This document shows positions 48,656 through 58,357 of a stretch of 64,000 nucleotides of DNA, in pieces. Where the stretch lies: assembly GCA_018657495.1 (NCBI GenBank), contig JABHXA010000013.1:1-64000 (forward strand). The letters run 5' to 3'. Under the pieces are notes generated by a model. That model ran no database searches, was not told the DNA's origin, and saw only the letters and a list, made by a program, of their open reading frames with translations. Position 1 is the first letter of the stretch, and each line of letters begins with the position of its first letter. This DNA is from Fidelibacterota bacterium (GTDB lineage: Bacteria; Fidelibacterota; Marinisomatia; SCGC-AAA003-L08; JACNLC01). The position numbers and the translations under genes were made by a program.

Positions 48656-49669
48656 ATGGTAGATATACTAAAACTTCGAAAAATTGCAAAAGCAAAACTG
48701 ACTGAACCAACTGATTCTGTAAAAGGCAGTATGGAGGATAAATCACTAACTGAGATTAATTTAAATGTTGAGAAAACTGATAATAAAAAATCTGATAAAA
48801 ATAAAACCACAGTGAAGAAAAAAGCTAAAACAGAGAAACTTGTCAAAACACCAAAAAAAACAAAATCAAATAAACCAATCAAGAAAAAGGAGAAGGCTTC
48901 TATAAAAGAATTATTGGCAGAAAAGAAACAAAAGGTAGAGTTGGCTAAAACCAAAACCAAATCGGATAATGCAGAAAATAATTTATCCAATCAGCCACTG
49001 ACCCAAAACACAAATCCTGCTTCCGATGAGCTAAATGTTAAAACAATAGAGCCAGTAAAGCTTAATTCAGTAATAAATAAAAAATCCTCCCCTCACCCTG
49101 ATGAAAAAAAATCTGAAGTGTCTGATAATAAATTGAAAAATGCTGCTGGTGATAAAAAAGGAAATGAATCTGAAATAGATGACTTTAATGAAATGCTAAC
49201 TATGATCTCTTTCAGACTTGCCAATAATGCATTCGGTGTGAATATCAATTATATACAGGAAGTTGTCAGGTTGGAAAAAATAACACGGGTTCCCCATTTG
49301 GCAGACTTTATGAAGGGAGTAATAAATCTGAGGGGCAACATAACACCTGTAATTGATCTAAGAACCAGATTAAACCTTGAAGAAAGTGAAATTGATGATC
49401 ATAGCAGAATAATCATTGCTATGCTAACAGACCAATCGATTGGTTTTATTGTGGATTCTGTCTCCCAAATTCTAAAAGTACCTTTGAATAAAGTTGAAGA
49501 TCCACCTCGTATATCGGCTGGTATTGATTCAAAATATATTATGGGAGTTGCCACCATAAAAAAGGACATTCAGGACAGTTCCGGCATGGTTGTAATTTTG
49601 GATTTAGATAAAACATTTGATAAAAAAATGATACGGGAAGCAAGCAAGAACGAGAAACATCATCAATAA
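48656..49669 (+). CDS. cheW: CheW-like protein with long Lys-rich N-terminal extension
   Basis: 337 residues. The first 175 are a low-complexity, very Lys-rich and probably disordered region (for example KKKAKTEKLVKTPKKTKSNK). Residues 178-330 are a complete CheW domain (FGVNINYIQEVVR, GVINLRGNITPVIDLRTR, IGFIVDSVSQILKV). CheW proteins are normally about 150-170 residues, so the tail is unusual. It could bind DNA, polyphosphate, acidic proteins or the array surface. Starts 17 bases after the ExeA-like gene. Confidence 0.92.
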   Translation: MVDILKLRKIAKAKLTEPTDSVKGSMEDKSLTEINLNVEKTDNKKSDKNKTTVKKKAKTEKLVKTPKKTKSNKPIKKKEKASIKELLAEKKQKVELAKTKTKSDNAENNLSNQPLTQNTNPASDELNVKTIEPVKLNSVINKKSSPHPDEKKSEVSDNKLKNAAGDKKGNESEIDDFNEMLTMISFRLANNAFGVNINYIQEVVRLEKITRVPHLADFMKGVINLRGNITPVIDLRTRLNLEESEIDDHSRIIIAMLTDQSIGFIVDSVSQILKVPLNKVEDPPRISAGIDSKYIMGVATIKKDIQDSSGMVVILDLDKTFDKKMIREASKNEKHHQ

Positions 49670-49737
49670 ATTTCAGAAATATTATCAAACTCAGACTAAA
49701 ATATGTGGATCCAAGTAATGGTAGAAAGAGATGACAG

Positions 49738-50538
49738 ATGCTAACTATGCAAGATCCATTGCTTAGTTGGTTTTCTAGAATCAGGATCAAAAATAATATT
49801 CAACAAAATGACAGAAGCATGATACTCAAAATCGCCGATACAATAATGGAAACCAGGTTAAATACCGGGCCAAGAAGATTGTTTTCTCCAAAAGGAGATC
49901 CGGTTTTGGATAATGTCTTAGGTACATTAGAAAGTAATAAATACTGTATTAGCTGGAGCAAAATTGCCTTTCTATGTTGTTCTGCGGGTGGGGATGTCGC
50001 TCTCCGATCACTGATGCGTTATATAAAAGTACCGCATATTCCGTTGGTCATTGCTATGCACCACAGACCGGGTTTTGATTTTATGATAAAATTTGATATG
50101 GAAAATTCCACATTTCATAAACCAGTTTTAATTGAGAACTGCATGCCAATTTCTGCATCCAAACTGTATTTTATACCAGGTAATGTTGATTTGGGATTTG
50201 CCAGGTCATTAAATATCTTTCAGACAACTCCTCACATAGGTCGGGCAAGATTCAGACCCGATATTAACTCTATACTTTCTAATGCTGCAGCCAGATATGG
50301 ATCTAATTTGATTACTGTTATCATGTCTGGAATGCTTGATGATGGTGCTGCAGGTGCTGCTGAAAGCGCTGCGAAAGGCGCTAAAATTTATATACAGGAC
50401 CCATCTACAGCGATGTTTAAAGATATGCCAAATGCTGCAATGAAAAAAGTACAAAACATTACACCTTTGAAACTGAGTGAGATTGCTGAAGCTATAAACA
50501 AAGTATCAGTAGCAAATATGATAATTGAGCCAATCTAA
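49738..50538 (+). CDS. Divergent CheB-type methylesterase without receiver
   Basis: 266 residues. The CheB catalytic pattern is recognisable: Ser82 in CCSAGGD (for GxSTGG), His108 in AMHHRPGF (for xQHMPxxF) and Asp202 in SGMLDDGAAG (for TGMGxDGAxG). It lacks the regulatory receiver; the first 70 residues are different. It is therefore either an unregulated methylesterase/deamidase or one controlled another way. It pairs with the equally divergent CheR-type gene, which starts in its stop codon (TAATG). The canonical CheB is at 56885. Confidence 0.85.
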   Translation: MLTMQDPLLSWFSRIRIKNNIQQNDRSMILKIADTIMETRLNTGPRRLFSPKGDPVLDNVLGTLESNKYCISWSKIAFLCCSAGGDVALRSLMRYIKVPHIPLVIAMHHRPGFDFMIKFDMENSTFHKPVLIENCMPISASKLYFIPGNVDLGFARSLNIFQTTPHIGRARFRPDINSILSNAAARYGSNLITVIMSGMLDDGAAGAAESAAKGAKIYIQDPSTAMFKDMPNAAMKKVQNITPLKLSEIAEAINKVSVANMIIEPI

Positions 50539-51257
50539 TGACTGATAAAGATTATTCAAAAACTTCTAAAAAAAGCGTACATGTATACGATGCAAATCTT
50601 GCTGATGGCAGTGATTTGAGAGGATTTTTTGAAAGCAATTCACTTGTAACAGCTACGGGTTTCTTTAGACTCACAGAGCTATACACTGGTTTGACAAGTA
50701 CTATTTTTACAACATTGCATAATGATATGAAAAAAGACAAGGTGCTTCAGATCCTATCGGCTGGATGCTCAGATGGTCGAGAAGCATATTCGGTTGCAAT
50801 GTCATTAAAAAAATTAGTTGAGAAGTCCCAAATATCACGTCCTTTTGCCGTTACAGCAGTGGATATCAACAAAAATATGATTCAAATAGGACGAAAAGGG
50901 CAGTATCGACTAAGAAGAGATGAATTGAGCAAAATTGACGAATATCAGGAATTCTTTGATATCAAAGAAGAACGGTTGGCGTCTGTCAAACCTGATATAA
51001 CCCGAATGGTTACATTTAAATCCGCCGATATAATGCAACCAGGAATTTTAAAATATTTTGATTTAATAATATGTGCAAATCTGTTGCTGTATTATAAAAA
51101 AGAAATACGAGTTAAAATATTAAATACCTTACTTCAATCTCTTAACAAACATGGTTACATATTTATTGAGGGACTCGGTTCAAGATATATGAAAAATGTT
51201 GGTCTTGAACGAATATTACCAGGGAGTCATTTTTTTAAAAGATTAATGACAGAGTAA
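50538..51257 (+). CDS. Divergent CheR-type methyltransferase lacking the N-terminal domain
   Basis: 239 residues. The SAM domain has LSAGCSDGREAYSVAMSL (family WSAGCSTGEEPYSLAM; the usual Glu is Arg), TAVDINKNMIQIG and FDLIICANLLLYY. The N-terminal helical domain that contacts receptors in normal CheR is missing or reduced to about 50 unrelated residues. The start shares one base with the preceding CheB-type stop, so they are a coupled pair. It may modify a target other than the MCP. A normal CheR is encoded at 53488. Confidence 0.82.
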   Translation: MTDKDYSKTSKKSVHVYDANLADGSDLRGFFESNSLVTATGFFRLTELYTGLTSTIFTTLHNDMKKDKVLQILSAGCSDGREAYSVAMSLKKLVEKSQISRPFAVTAVDINKNMIQIGRKGQYRLRRDELSKIDEYQEFFDIKEERLASVKPDITRMVTFKSADIMQPGILKYFDLIICANLLLYYKKEIRVKILNTLLQSLNKHGYIFIEGLGSRYMKNVGLERILPGSHFFKRLMTE

Positions 51258-51277
51258 AATTTTATGGAGAACAGTCT

Positions 51278-52540
51278 ATGGAAACGGTGACAAATAATGA
51301 ACAGTTAATAAATTTTGAAACAATTATCAAAAATTTATCTCATGACGATTCTGATGAAAGAAGAATGGCAGTTTATGATTTGGAGGAATTTGAACCTGAA
51401 AAAACTATTGAGCATTTGATAAAATCAATTACTGATGAAAATCGAGCTGTCAGGGAAGCAGCATCTGAAGTGTTGGAAAACATTCCAGCAAAACTAAGTG
51501 CAAAATTACTCACACCGCTGCTTGGTAGCACACGAATTGAAGTCCGCAATATCGTTGCGGCAATCCTGGTAAAATACTCAGATGGAGTAGTAGATGAATT
51601 GATACCGGCTCTGTTTGATGAGAACGAAGATGTTAGAAAGTTTAGTGCGGATATTTTAGGGCTTGCCGGCAGTTCAAAAGCGGTAGATGGTTTATGCAAA
51701 TCTGCCTTGGAGGATGAAGTAACAAATGTCCGCTCGTCTTCTGTAGAGGCTTTGGGGAAAATTGGTTCATCAGATGCATTACCAAGCCTTTATCAGTTAG
51801 TTGAATCTGAATCTGGACCAAGATCCGAGGCTGCCGAGGCAATCGGTTTAATAGGCGATCAAAATTCTGCTGAATTTTTGCATAATAAAATTTCTGAGAA
51901 AGATCCGTTAGTGTTATTTGGTGTGGTTGAGGCACTTGGAAATATTGGCTCAATGATCAGTGTTCCTATTTTGAATTCAATGCTAATGCAGACTCATGAA
52001 CTTCTTAAAAAAGAGATTATCAGTGCAATTCTAAAAATCGGTTATAAATCAAAAAAAGAGATTTTACATTCAAATTGCATTGAATTTCTGGATATTTTGA
52101 TCAATTTGTTAGGTGACCATGACGAAGAGATAACAGAGCTAGTCAATTATCAATTGTCTTTGAATCCATCTTCAGTTGTATTGGATAAATTCCTGAGGTA
52201 TTCTGATGATATGCCATCCAGTATGTTGGTAACCATAATTAATTCTGCATCACAATATGAAGAATTTTATGGTAATGTCCGTGGATTAATCAATCATCCG
52301 GATGATTGGGTGGCATATACTGCTATTGAAGCACTGGGCAATTTTAATTCAGATCAAATTGCTGATTTAATTATTGAAATTCTTAACCATGGTTCTGGCA
52401 TCAAAGTCGTCGCGGCTATAAACCAGGCTGTAAACCTTAAATTGGAATCCGCACTACCAGCGATAAAAAAACTGGCTGAAGGAGACGATATTGAATTAGC
52501 AGGAACTGCAGAAAGGGCATTGGAAGTTTTTAAATCATGA
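51278..52540 (+). CDS. HEAT-repeat protein of the chemosensory locus
   Basis: 420 residues made almost wholly of HEAT repeats (for example ENRAVREAASEVLENIPA, NVRSSSVEALGKIGSSDAL, GPRSEAAEAIGLIGDQNS, DWVAYTAIEALGNFNSDQ). No signal peptide or catalytic motif. HEAT proteins are scaffolds. HEAT genes occur inside some non-flagellar chemosensory clusters, where their targets are mostly unknown. It sits 20 bases after the divergent CheR-type gene and shares the operon's direction. Confidence 0.88.
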   Translation: METVTNNEQLINFETIIKNLSHDDSDERRMAVYDLEEFEPEKTIEHLIKSITDENRAVREAASEVLENIPAKLSAKLLTPLLGSTRIEVRNIVAAILVKYSDGVVDELIPALFDENEDVRKFSADILGLAGSSKAVDGLCKSALEDEVTNVRSSSVEALGKIGSSDALPSLYQLVESESGPRSEAAEAIGLIGDQNSAEFLHNKISEKDPLVLFGVVEALGNIGSMISVPILNSMLMQTHELLKKEIISAILKIGYKSKKEILHSNCIEFLDILINLLGDHDEEITELVNYQLSLNPSSVVLDKFLRYSDDMPSSMLVTIINSASQYEEFYGNVRGLINHPDDWVAYTAIEALGNFNSDQIADLIIEILNHGSGIKVVAAINQAVNLKLESALPAIKKLAEGDDIELAGTAERALEVFKS

Positions 52541-52582
52541 AAAATTATGATAATCACAACCTAATTGCGGAGGTATTAACTT

Positions 52583-53476
52583 ATGAATAAAAAATATCCG
52601 CCTGAATTTTATGAAGAACAAGTTCACTCATTAACAAATCTTCCTACATTACCGGCAATTGCCACGGAAATATTGCAGATTGTTCGTCAGGATAAATTTT
52701 CTGCTTTTCAGTTATGTCCACTTATAGAAAAAGATCCGCCGCTGGCAATGAAAGTACTAAAAATGGCCAATTCTTCTTATTATGGATTCAGAGACAAAGT
52801 TGAATCACTCGGTCGCGCAATTGTAATTATTGGCATGAAAGAATTAAGCCAGTTAGTTATGGGATTTTCTGTAATAAAAGCATTTGGTACAAGTAACAAA
52901 GATACCCTCAGATGGAAGAAGTTCTGGGAACATTCTTCAGCTTGCGGCCACGTGGCCGAATTGCTAAATATTCAATTATCCACCTCAATTCCCAGTAGCT
53001 GTTATACCTTAGGGCTTTTACATGATGTGGGTAAATTGACATTGCATAAAATTGATCCTAAGAATTTTTATGAAGCTTTGGAAATTGCCCACTTAGAAGG
53101 CTGCGATCTCTTGGAGGCTGAAAAAAATATAATTGGTGTAACACATGCCCAGGTGGGTAAATGGATTACCAAAAAATGGCAGCTTCCAGAAGCAATTATA
53201 TATGCAGCTGGTTATCATCATCATCCAAATGATGTCCAGGATGAAAAGTATAGGGTCTCTACTGCACTGATACAGCTTTCAGATATTATTACAAATCTCA
53301 GGCTGTTCAATTTTGGGACCGAATTTTTAAAAACCGTACCCCTTGAGGTAGAGGGATGGTCAATTATCAATGAAACATTTCCGTCAATTTCTGGCATGGA
53401 TTTCGAGTATTTTGTGATGAAATTGGAAGAAGAACTCGAAACAATACATGGACTAGCCAGCATGTTGGAAAACTGA
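52583..53476 (+). CDS. HDOD-domain signalling protein
   Basis: 297 residues. Residues 15-215 are an HDOD domain: LTNLPTLPAIATEILQI, KDPPLAMKVLKMANSSYYG, LGRAIVIIGMKELSQLV and LLHDVGKLTLHKI. HDOD domains resemble HD hydrolases but usually lack activity and transmit signals; here an HD pair remains in LLHDVGK. The C-terminal part (220-297) is less conserved. GCGGAGG precedes ATG 52583. Its place between HEAT and CheR suggests an output or adaptor protein of this chemosensory system. Confidence 0.9.
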   Translation: MNKKYPPEFYEEQVHSLTNLPTLPAIATEILQIVRQDKFSAFQLCPLIEKDPPLAMKVLKMANSSYYGFRDKVESLGRAIVIIGMKELSQLVMGFSVIKAFGTSNKDTLRWKKFWEHSSACGHVAELLNIQLSTSIPSSCYTLGLLHDVGKLTLHKIDPKNFYEALEIAHLEGCDLLEAEKNIIGVTHAQVGKWITKKWQLPEAIIYAAGYHHHPNDVQDEKYRVSTALIQLSDIITNLRLFNFGTEFLKTVPLEVEGWSIINETFPSISGMDFEYFVMKLEEELETIHGLASMLEN

Positions 53477-53487
53477 TTGGGGGCGAT

Positions 53488-54357
53488 GTGCAGAAATTTG
53501 CAATTAGAAATCTGAACCAGACAAAAATGAGTAAGAACGTTTTCTTAAAGCTCCGTGAATTTATATATGAAAAAAGTGGAATATTCTTTCCTGAAGGTAA
53601 ATTGTACCTCCTTGAAAGTCGATTATCAAAACGCCTAATAGAATTAGAAATAGATAGTTTTGAACAATACCTATATCATATCAGGAAACAAATATCCCCT
53701 ACAGAGGAACTGGCTGCCATTTATAATTTGATAACCATTAATGAAACATTTTTTTTCAGATTTGAAAAGCAACTCGATCTATTTATAAATAAGCTGTTAC
53801 CTGAAGTTAGGGAGAAAAAAGCAGCCAAACATGACAGACGTATCAATATCTGGAGTTCTGCAAGCTCCTCAGGAGAAGAGTTGTACACAATTGCCATGTT
53901 GCTAAAGGAAAAAATGGCTCAAAAACTTTTCACCACCAATCTTCGATTGCATGGAACTGATATTAGTGCTCGGATATTGAAAAAAGCCAAATTAGGTCAA
54001 TATGGCTCAAACTCCTTTCGTTCAAATATGGATAATTATTATAAGACAAAGTACTTTACCAATGAGGATGGTGTCTTTAGTGTAAAAGATGAGATCAAGA
54101 GAATGGTTAGTTTTGACTATACAAATTTGAACGATGTCTCGGCAATCAGAAAACAAAGATCATTAGATTTTCTGTTCTGTCGCAATGTATTAATATATTT
54201 TGACAAGGAAATGAAAAAGCGGGTTATTCGTGCTTTTTATGATATTTTAAATCATGGCGGATATTTATTTCTTGGTGAAGCTGAATCACTGCATGGAATC
54301 AGCTCTGCTTTCAAAGTAGTACATTTCCCTGGTGTTTTTGTTTACTGGAAAGAATGA
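53488..54357 (+). CDS. cheR: CheR protein-glutamate methyltransferase
   Basis: 289 residues from GTG 53488. The N-terminal helical domain is present (FIYEKSGIFFPEGKLYLLES, SRLSKRLIELEIDSFEQYL), as is the TINETFFFR link. The SAM domain has WSSASSSGEELYTIAM, LHGTDISARIL, FLFCRNVLIYFD and GYLFLGEAESL. It methylates MCP glutamates for adaptation. The usual WSAGCS word is WSSASS, a mild change. It follows the HDOD gene by 11 bases. Confidence 0.93.
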   Translation: MQKFAIRNLNQTKMSKNVFLKLREFIYEKSGIFFPEGKLYLLESRLSKRLIELEIDSFEQYLYHIRKQISPTEELAAIYNLITINETFFFRFEKQLDLFINKLLPEVREKKAAKHDRRINIWSSASSSGEELYTIAMLLKEKMAQKLFTTNLRLHGTDISARILKKAKLGQYGSNSFRSNMDNYYKTKYFTNEDGVFSVKDEIKRMVSFDYTNLNDVSAIRKQRSLDFLFCRNVLIYFDKEMKKRVIRAFYDILNHGGYLFLGEAESLHGISSAFKVVHFPGVFVYWKE

Positions 54358-54376
54358 TGAAAGAAAAGGAGATATT

Positions 54377-54754
54377 ATGAGAAAGGTCATATTAGTTGCA
54401 GATGATTCGTCAACTGTAAGAAAGTTTGTATCTTACTGTCTGAAGCTAAAACAATTCGATGTTATCACGGCAGAGGATGGAATGGATGCTCTAGAAAAAA
54501 TGTCCACATCCAAAGTCGATATGGCTATCGTTGACCTGAATATGCCCTATATGGATGGATACGAACTCATTGAAACTCTCCGTAAATCTGAGGATTACGA
54601 AGAATTACCAATTGTAATTCTATCTTCTGAAGGTAGTGAGGCAGCAATTGACAAAGGACAGGATGCCGGAGCAGACTCATATATGGTAAAACCCTTTGAT
54701 CAGGAACAGCTACAAAATTTAGTGGCAAAACACCTGGGAAATTGGGGAGAATAG
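54377..54754 (+). CDS. cheY: CheY-type single receiver
   Basis: 125 residues from ATG 54377, chosen for AAAGGAG six bases upstream; an in-frame GTG at 54332 would overlap cheR. It has the ADD acidic pair (9-10), phospho-Asp 53 (IVDLNMPYMDG), Ser in ILSSEG and Lys in VKPF. It is the first of two CheY-type receivers, placed just before cheA. Confidence 0.92.
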   Translation: MRKVILVADDSSTVRKFVSYCLKLKQFDVITAEDGMDALEKMSTSKVDMAIVDLNMPYMDGYELIETLRKSEDYEELPIVILSSEGSEAAIDKGQDAGADSYMVKPFDQEQLQNLVAKHLGNWGE

Positions 54755-54761
54755 GTGCATT

Positions 54762-56885
54762 ATGGGATTATTTGATCAAATAGATGGCTCAGACGATATA
54801 TTTAATGACTTCACTGTAGAGACCACTGAATTGATTGATCAAGTGGATGAAGATTTGATCAGGCTCGAAAGCGGTGAGAAAGATGATGAGCTGGTAAACC
54901 GTATATTCAGATGTTTTCATACTATCAAAGGCACAACGGGGTTTCTAAACTTTAAGGATTGCAACGAACTTGCCCATTCAGCTGAAAATATTTTAAATGA
55001 TATGCGCAATGATGAGCTCGATCCTACACCTGAAATTATTGATGTCCTTCTAGAAACGATTGACTGGTTTAAAGGATTTGTAACAGATGTGGAAGACAGG
55101 GAAGAAAAAGAATATAATATTAGCGAACTTGTTGGATCTATCAAAGATATTTTAAACAACGCTCCGTCGAAGGTGGCAACTACTAATAACAAAAATACTG
55201 CAGAGTCGAATAACCGGAGTTTAAACTTTCCAGAAGAGCTTATTGATGAATTTGTCTCTGAAGCAACAGAGCTGTTGGATACATTGGATAATGAAATTAT
55301 CGTTCTTGAGTTGGAAGTTGATGATGAAGATTATATAAATGAGATATTCAGGGCTTTTCATACCTTAAAGGGTAACAGCGGGTTGATGGGATTTGCGTCT
55401 ATGTCAAACATAGCCCATAAATCTGAGGATTTACTTGGCCTGCTTCGAGATAAAGAAGTGAAACCAAGTTCTGACATTGTTGACGTTTTGCTCCATTCCA
55501 TCGATTTTATGCGAAAAGTTGTGGGCGAGGTTGAAAATAATTGCGTCAAAACCCATGACATAAGTGATCTTGAACAAAAGTTATTATCACTAAGCGGAGT
55601 CAAAACCTCCAACCAAGACATGCTTCCGGTCAAACAAAAACCTACGAAAAAGGCCGGTACTAAAAAAGTAAAAGTGGCAAAACGTCGTGTTGAACAAACC
55701 ATTAGGGTGGATGTTGATCGCTTGAACAAATTGATGAATCAAGCAGGGGAATTGGTTCTTGAAAAAAATAGACTTATTCAGATAAGTCAGAAATTGAAGC
55801 AAATGTATGCTGGTGTGAGCGAAATAAGTGATCTTGACAGTCTGAATAACTCTCTTGGTATGGTAACCACTGAAATCCAGGAAAGTGTGATGCAGATGAG
55901 GATGTTACCCATTGCAAATGTTTTCAGGAAGTTTCCTAGATTGATTCGTGACTTAGCAAAAGAAAAGAATAAAAAAATAGAATTAGTTATTAGCGGTGAA
56001 GAGACTGAGTTGGATCGTACTGTCATCGAGTCAATTGGGGATCCATTGGTCCATCTATTGAGAAATGCCATTGATCATGGTTTGGAGGATGGTCCGACAA
56101 GATTAAAAGCCGGGAAATCTGAAATAGGGAAAATCTTTCTATCCGCCTGCCAGGAAGGCAACCACGTTGTGGTAGAATTAAGGGATGATGGAGCAGGTAT
56201 AGAACCTGAGGTTATTTCCTCAAAAGCCCTTGAAAAAGGAATGATCACCGAAGAGGAATTAAGTTTGATGTCAACCCGAGATATCATTAATTTAATTTTC
56301 AAGCCTGGATTTAGCACAGCAAAAGAGATCACCGATGTATCCGGTCGCGGAGTGGGCATGGATGTAGTGTATTCTAATATATCAAAACTGAATGGATCGG
56401 TAGATATTTTATCAAAAGTGGGTGAAGGCACAAATTTTAAAATAAAGATTCCACTAACGCTAACTATTCAATCTGGAATGGTCGTAAAGGTCTGCGATGA
56501 AACATATATTCTACCCCTGACAAATATTTTGGAAACCATAAATTTGACAGATGGATTGATAAAAACTATTCAGGGAAGCGAGATGATTGAGTTCAGGAAT
56601 TCAGTCCTGCCTATCATCAGGTTGTCTGATTGGTTTTCTGTTCCACATTCAGATGAGCCGCAAAATGAGTTTGTTATCATCATATCCATTGTCGAAAAAA
56701 GATTGGGATTGGTGGTGACAGAACTCATCGGTCAGGAAGAAACGGTTGTAAAACCACTGGGAGAATCATTGGGGAAAGTACTGGGAATTGCCGGAGCTAC
56801 TATCAGAGGTGATGGGAATATCAGTCTAATAATTGATACTGTCGAATTGCTTGAAAATAGCAGACCACATGTTGGACAGAATTAA
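54762..56885 (+). CDS. cheA: CheA histidine kinase with two Hpt domains
   Basis: 707 residues. Two Hpt domains carry His53 (CFHTIKGTTGF) and His200 (AFHTLKGNSGL). A Lys-rich linker (290-315), the dimerisation helices (VDRLNKLMNQAGELVLEKNR), the ATPase with HLLRNAIDHGLE and GRGVGMDVV, and a CheW-like regulatory domain (about 570-700) follow. A typical CheA has one Hpt, so there are two phosphate donors for the several receivers of this locus. There is no CheY/CheB-binding P2 domain of the E. coli type. The cheB start overlaps its stop by one base. Confidence 0.96.
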   Translation: MGLFDQIDGSDDIFNDFTVETTELIDQVDEDLIRLESGEKDDELVNRIFRCFHTIKGTTGFLNFKDCNELAHSAENILNDMRNDELDPTPEIIDVLLETIDWFKGFVTDVEDREEKEYNISELVGSIKDILNNAPSKVATTNNKNTAESNNRSLNFPEELIDEFVSEATELLDTLDNEIIVLELEVDDEDYINEIFRAFHTLKGNSGLMGFASMSNIAHKSEDLLGLLRDKEVKPSSDIVDVLLHSIDFMRKVVGEVENNCVKTHDISDLEQKLLSLSGVKTSNQDMLPVKQKPTKKAGTKKVKVAKRRVEQTIRVDVDRLNKLMNQAGELVLEKNRLIQISQKLKQMYAGVSEISDLDSLNNSLGMVTTEIQESVMQMRMLPIANVFRKFPRLIRDLAKEKNKKIELVISGEETELDRTVIESIGDPLVHLLRNAIDHGLEDGPTRLKAGKSEIGKIFLSACQEGNHVVVELRDDGAGIEPEVISSKALEKGMITEEELSLMSTRDIINLIFKPGFSTAKEITDVSGRGVGMDVVYSNISKLNGSVDILSKVGEGTNFKIKIPLTLTIQSGMVVKVCDETYILPLTNILETINLTDGLIKTIQGSEMIEFRNSVLPIIRLSDWFSVPHSDEPQNEFVIIISIVEKRLGLVVTELIGQEETVVKPLGESLGKVLGIAGATIRGDGNISLIIDTVELLENSRPHVGQN

Positions 56886-57949
56886 TGATAAGATTGATCG
56901 TAATTGATGACTCTGCGTTTATGCGCAAGGCAATTTCAATCATGGCAGAGTCGGTGCCTGATATAAAAGTAGTTGCCACCGCTCGGGATGGAGCAGAAGG
57001 TTTTGAGAAAGTAAAACGCTACAAGCCGGATGTTGTTACCCTGGATATTGAAATGCCAGGTACAAATGGCTTTGATTGCCTGAGTCTGATTATGAAAAAT
57101 GTACCTACACCGGTACTAATAGTCAGTTCACTCAGCACAAAAGGAGCCGAGACTACCTTAAAAGCTATGCAGATGGGTGCTGTTGATTTTTTGCCAAAAA
57201 CTCAATCATTTGTGGCAATAGATATCATTAAAATCCAGGATGAACTTGTTCAGAAAATAAAAGCAATTGCCAGAAACCCCCTTAGGCAATTTATTAATAG
57301 AAGATTAGCGCGCCAGGCAGCACAAAAATCAAGTCATTCCATTGACAAAAAATCCGAAATTCCATATAGCTTCAAAAATAAAACGATTAGCTGTGTTGCT
57401 ATTGGTGTATCAACAGGTGGACCACCAGTTGTTCAGGCTATTCTGGAATCATTACCTGCAAAATACCCTCCCATTTTGGTGGCCCAACATATGCCAAAGG
57501 AATTCACTGCTAGTTTTGCGGCGCGTTTGAATACAAAATCCCCATTAAATATAAAGGAAGCAGAGGATGGGGATATTCTCTCAAGGGGTTGTGCCTATAT
57601 TGCCAGAGGAGGTAAACATCTCATTATAGAACGAAAAGGCGTAAACGTCGTTTGCCGACTGACCGATCATCCGGTAGAACATCTGTATCACCCCTCTGTA
57701 GATGTACTCACTTCTTCCGTTTCGAATGTTTATGGATCTGTCACCGCAGGTGTAATTCTAACTGGAATGGGTAAGGATGGTGTTGAAGGATTAAAAGAAT
57801 TGAAAAAAAGAGGTGGGACTATCTTGGCCCAAAACGAAGAGACATGTATTGTCTATGGTATGCCAAAAGCTGCAGTGGACTGTGGCATTACCGATGCCGT
57901 CCTTTCAGTTGACGGTATCATTAAATCACTACAAACTATTGCAAAATAA
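56885..57949 (+). CDS. cheB: CheB methylesterase response regulator
   Basis: 354 residues. The receiver has phospho-Asp 54 (TLDIEMPGTNG). The methylesterase domain has a complete triad: Ser176 (GVSTGGPP), His202 (AQHMPKEFT) and Asp298 (TGMGKDGVEG). It removes methyl groups from, and deamidates, MCP residues under CheA control. The start shares one base with the cheA stop (TAATG). Contrast with the receiverless CheB-type protein at 49738. Confidence 0.96.
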   Translation: MIRLIVIDDSAFMRKAISIMAESVPDIKVVATARDGAEGFEKVKRYKPDVVTLDIEMPGTNGFDCLSLIMKNVPTPVLIVSSLSTKGAETTLKAMQMGAVDFLPKTQSFVAIDIIKIQDELVQKIKAIARNPLRQFINRRLARQAAQKSSHSIDKKSEIPYSFKNKTISCVAIGVSTGGPPVVQAILESLPAKYPPILVAQHMPKEFTASFAARLNTKSPLNIKEAEDGDILSRGCAYIARGGKHLIIERKGVNVVCRLTDHPVEHLYHPSVDVLTSSVSNVYGSVTAGVILTGMGKDGVEGLKELKKRGGTILAQNEETCIVYGMPKAAVDCGITDAVLSVDGIIKSLQTIAK

Positions 57950-57963
57950 AAAATGGAGATACT

Positions 57964-58341
57964 ATGCAGAATATAAAAGTACTTTTTGTTGAGGATTCAC
58001 TTACAATGCGCCGGGTAATCAAGAATTCGCTGAAGAATATTGGGTTTACTGATATTATTGAAGCGGAGAATGGCGAAGATGCGCTGAAAAAGATTGAGAA
58101 TACTAAAATTGATCTGGTTCTGACTGATTGGAATATGCCTGAGATGAATGGCGAACAGTTAGTTCTGCGTCTCAGAAGTATGGATATGTATAAAAGTACA
58201 CCAATCTTAATGATCACAACCAGGGGCTTGAGAGATGATGTTCTCAATGCAATCAAGATTGGAGTAAATGGATATTTGGTAAAACCCTTTGATGCAGCTA
58301 CCCTAAAAAAGAAATTATCTAAATGTATCGATTTAAATTAA
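57964..58341 (+). CDS. cheY: CheY response regulator
   Basis: 125 residues of canonical CheY: VEDSLTMRRVIKNSLK, phospho-Asp 55 (LTDWNMPEMNG), Thr in MITTRG and Lys in LVKPF. TDWNMP is the wording of motility-type CheY. It directly precedes the CheZ-like gene, which suggests this is the CheY whose phosphate is removed by that protein. Confidence 0.95.
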   Translation: MQNIKVLFVEDSLTMRRVIKNSLKNIGFTDIIEAENGEDALKKIENTKIDLVLTDWNMPEMNGEQLVLRLRSMDMYKSTPILMITTRGLRDDVLNAIKIGVNGYLVKPFDAATLKKKLSKCIDLN

Positions 58342-58357
58342 TGTGAGGATGTACAAC

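Noticed and set aside
48631..48990. 119-codon minus-strand frame rich in Phe, Leu and Ser
   Set aside because: Antisense of the Lys-rich CheW tail; the AAA-rich sense strand reads as TTT-rich antisense and imitates a membrane protein.
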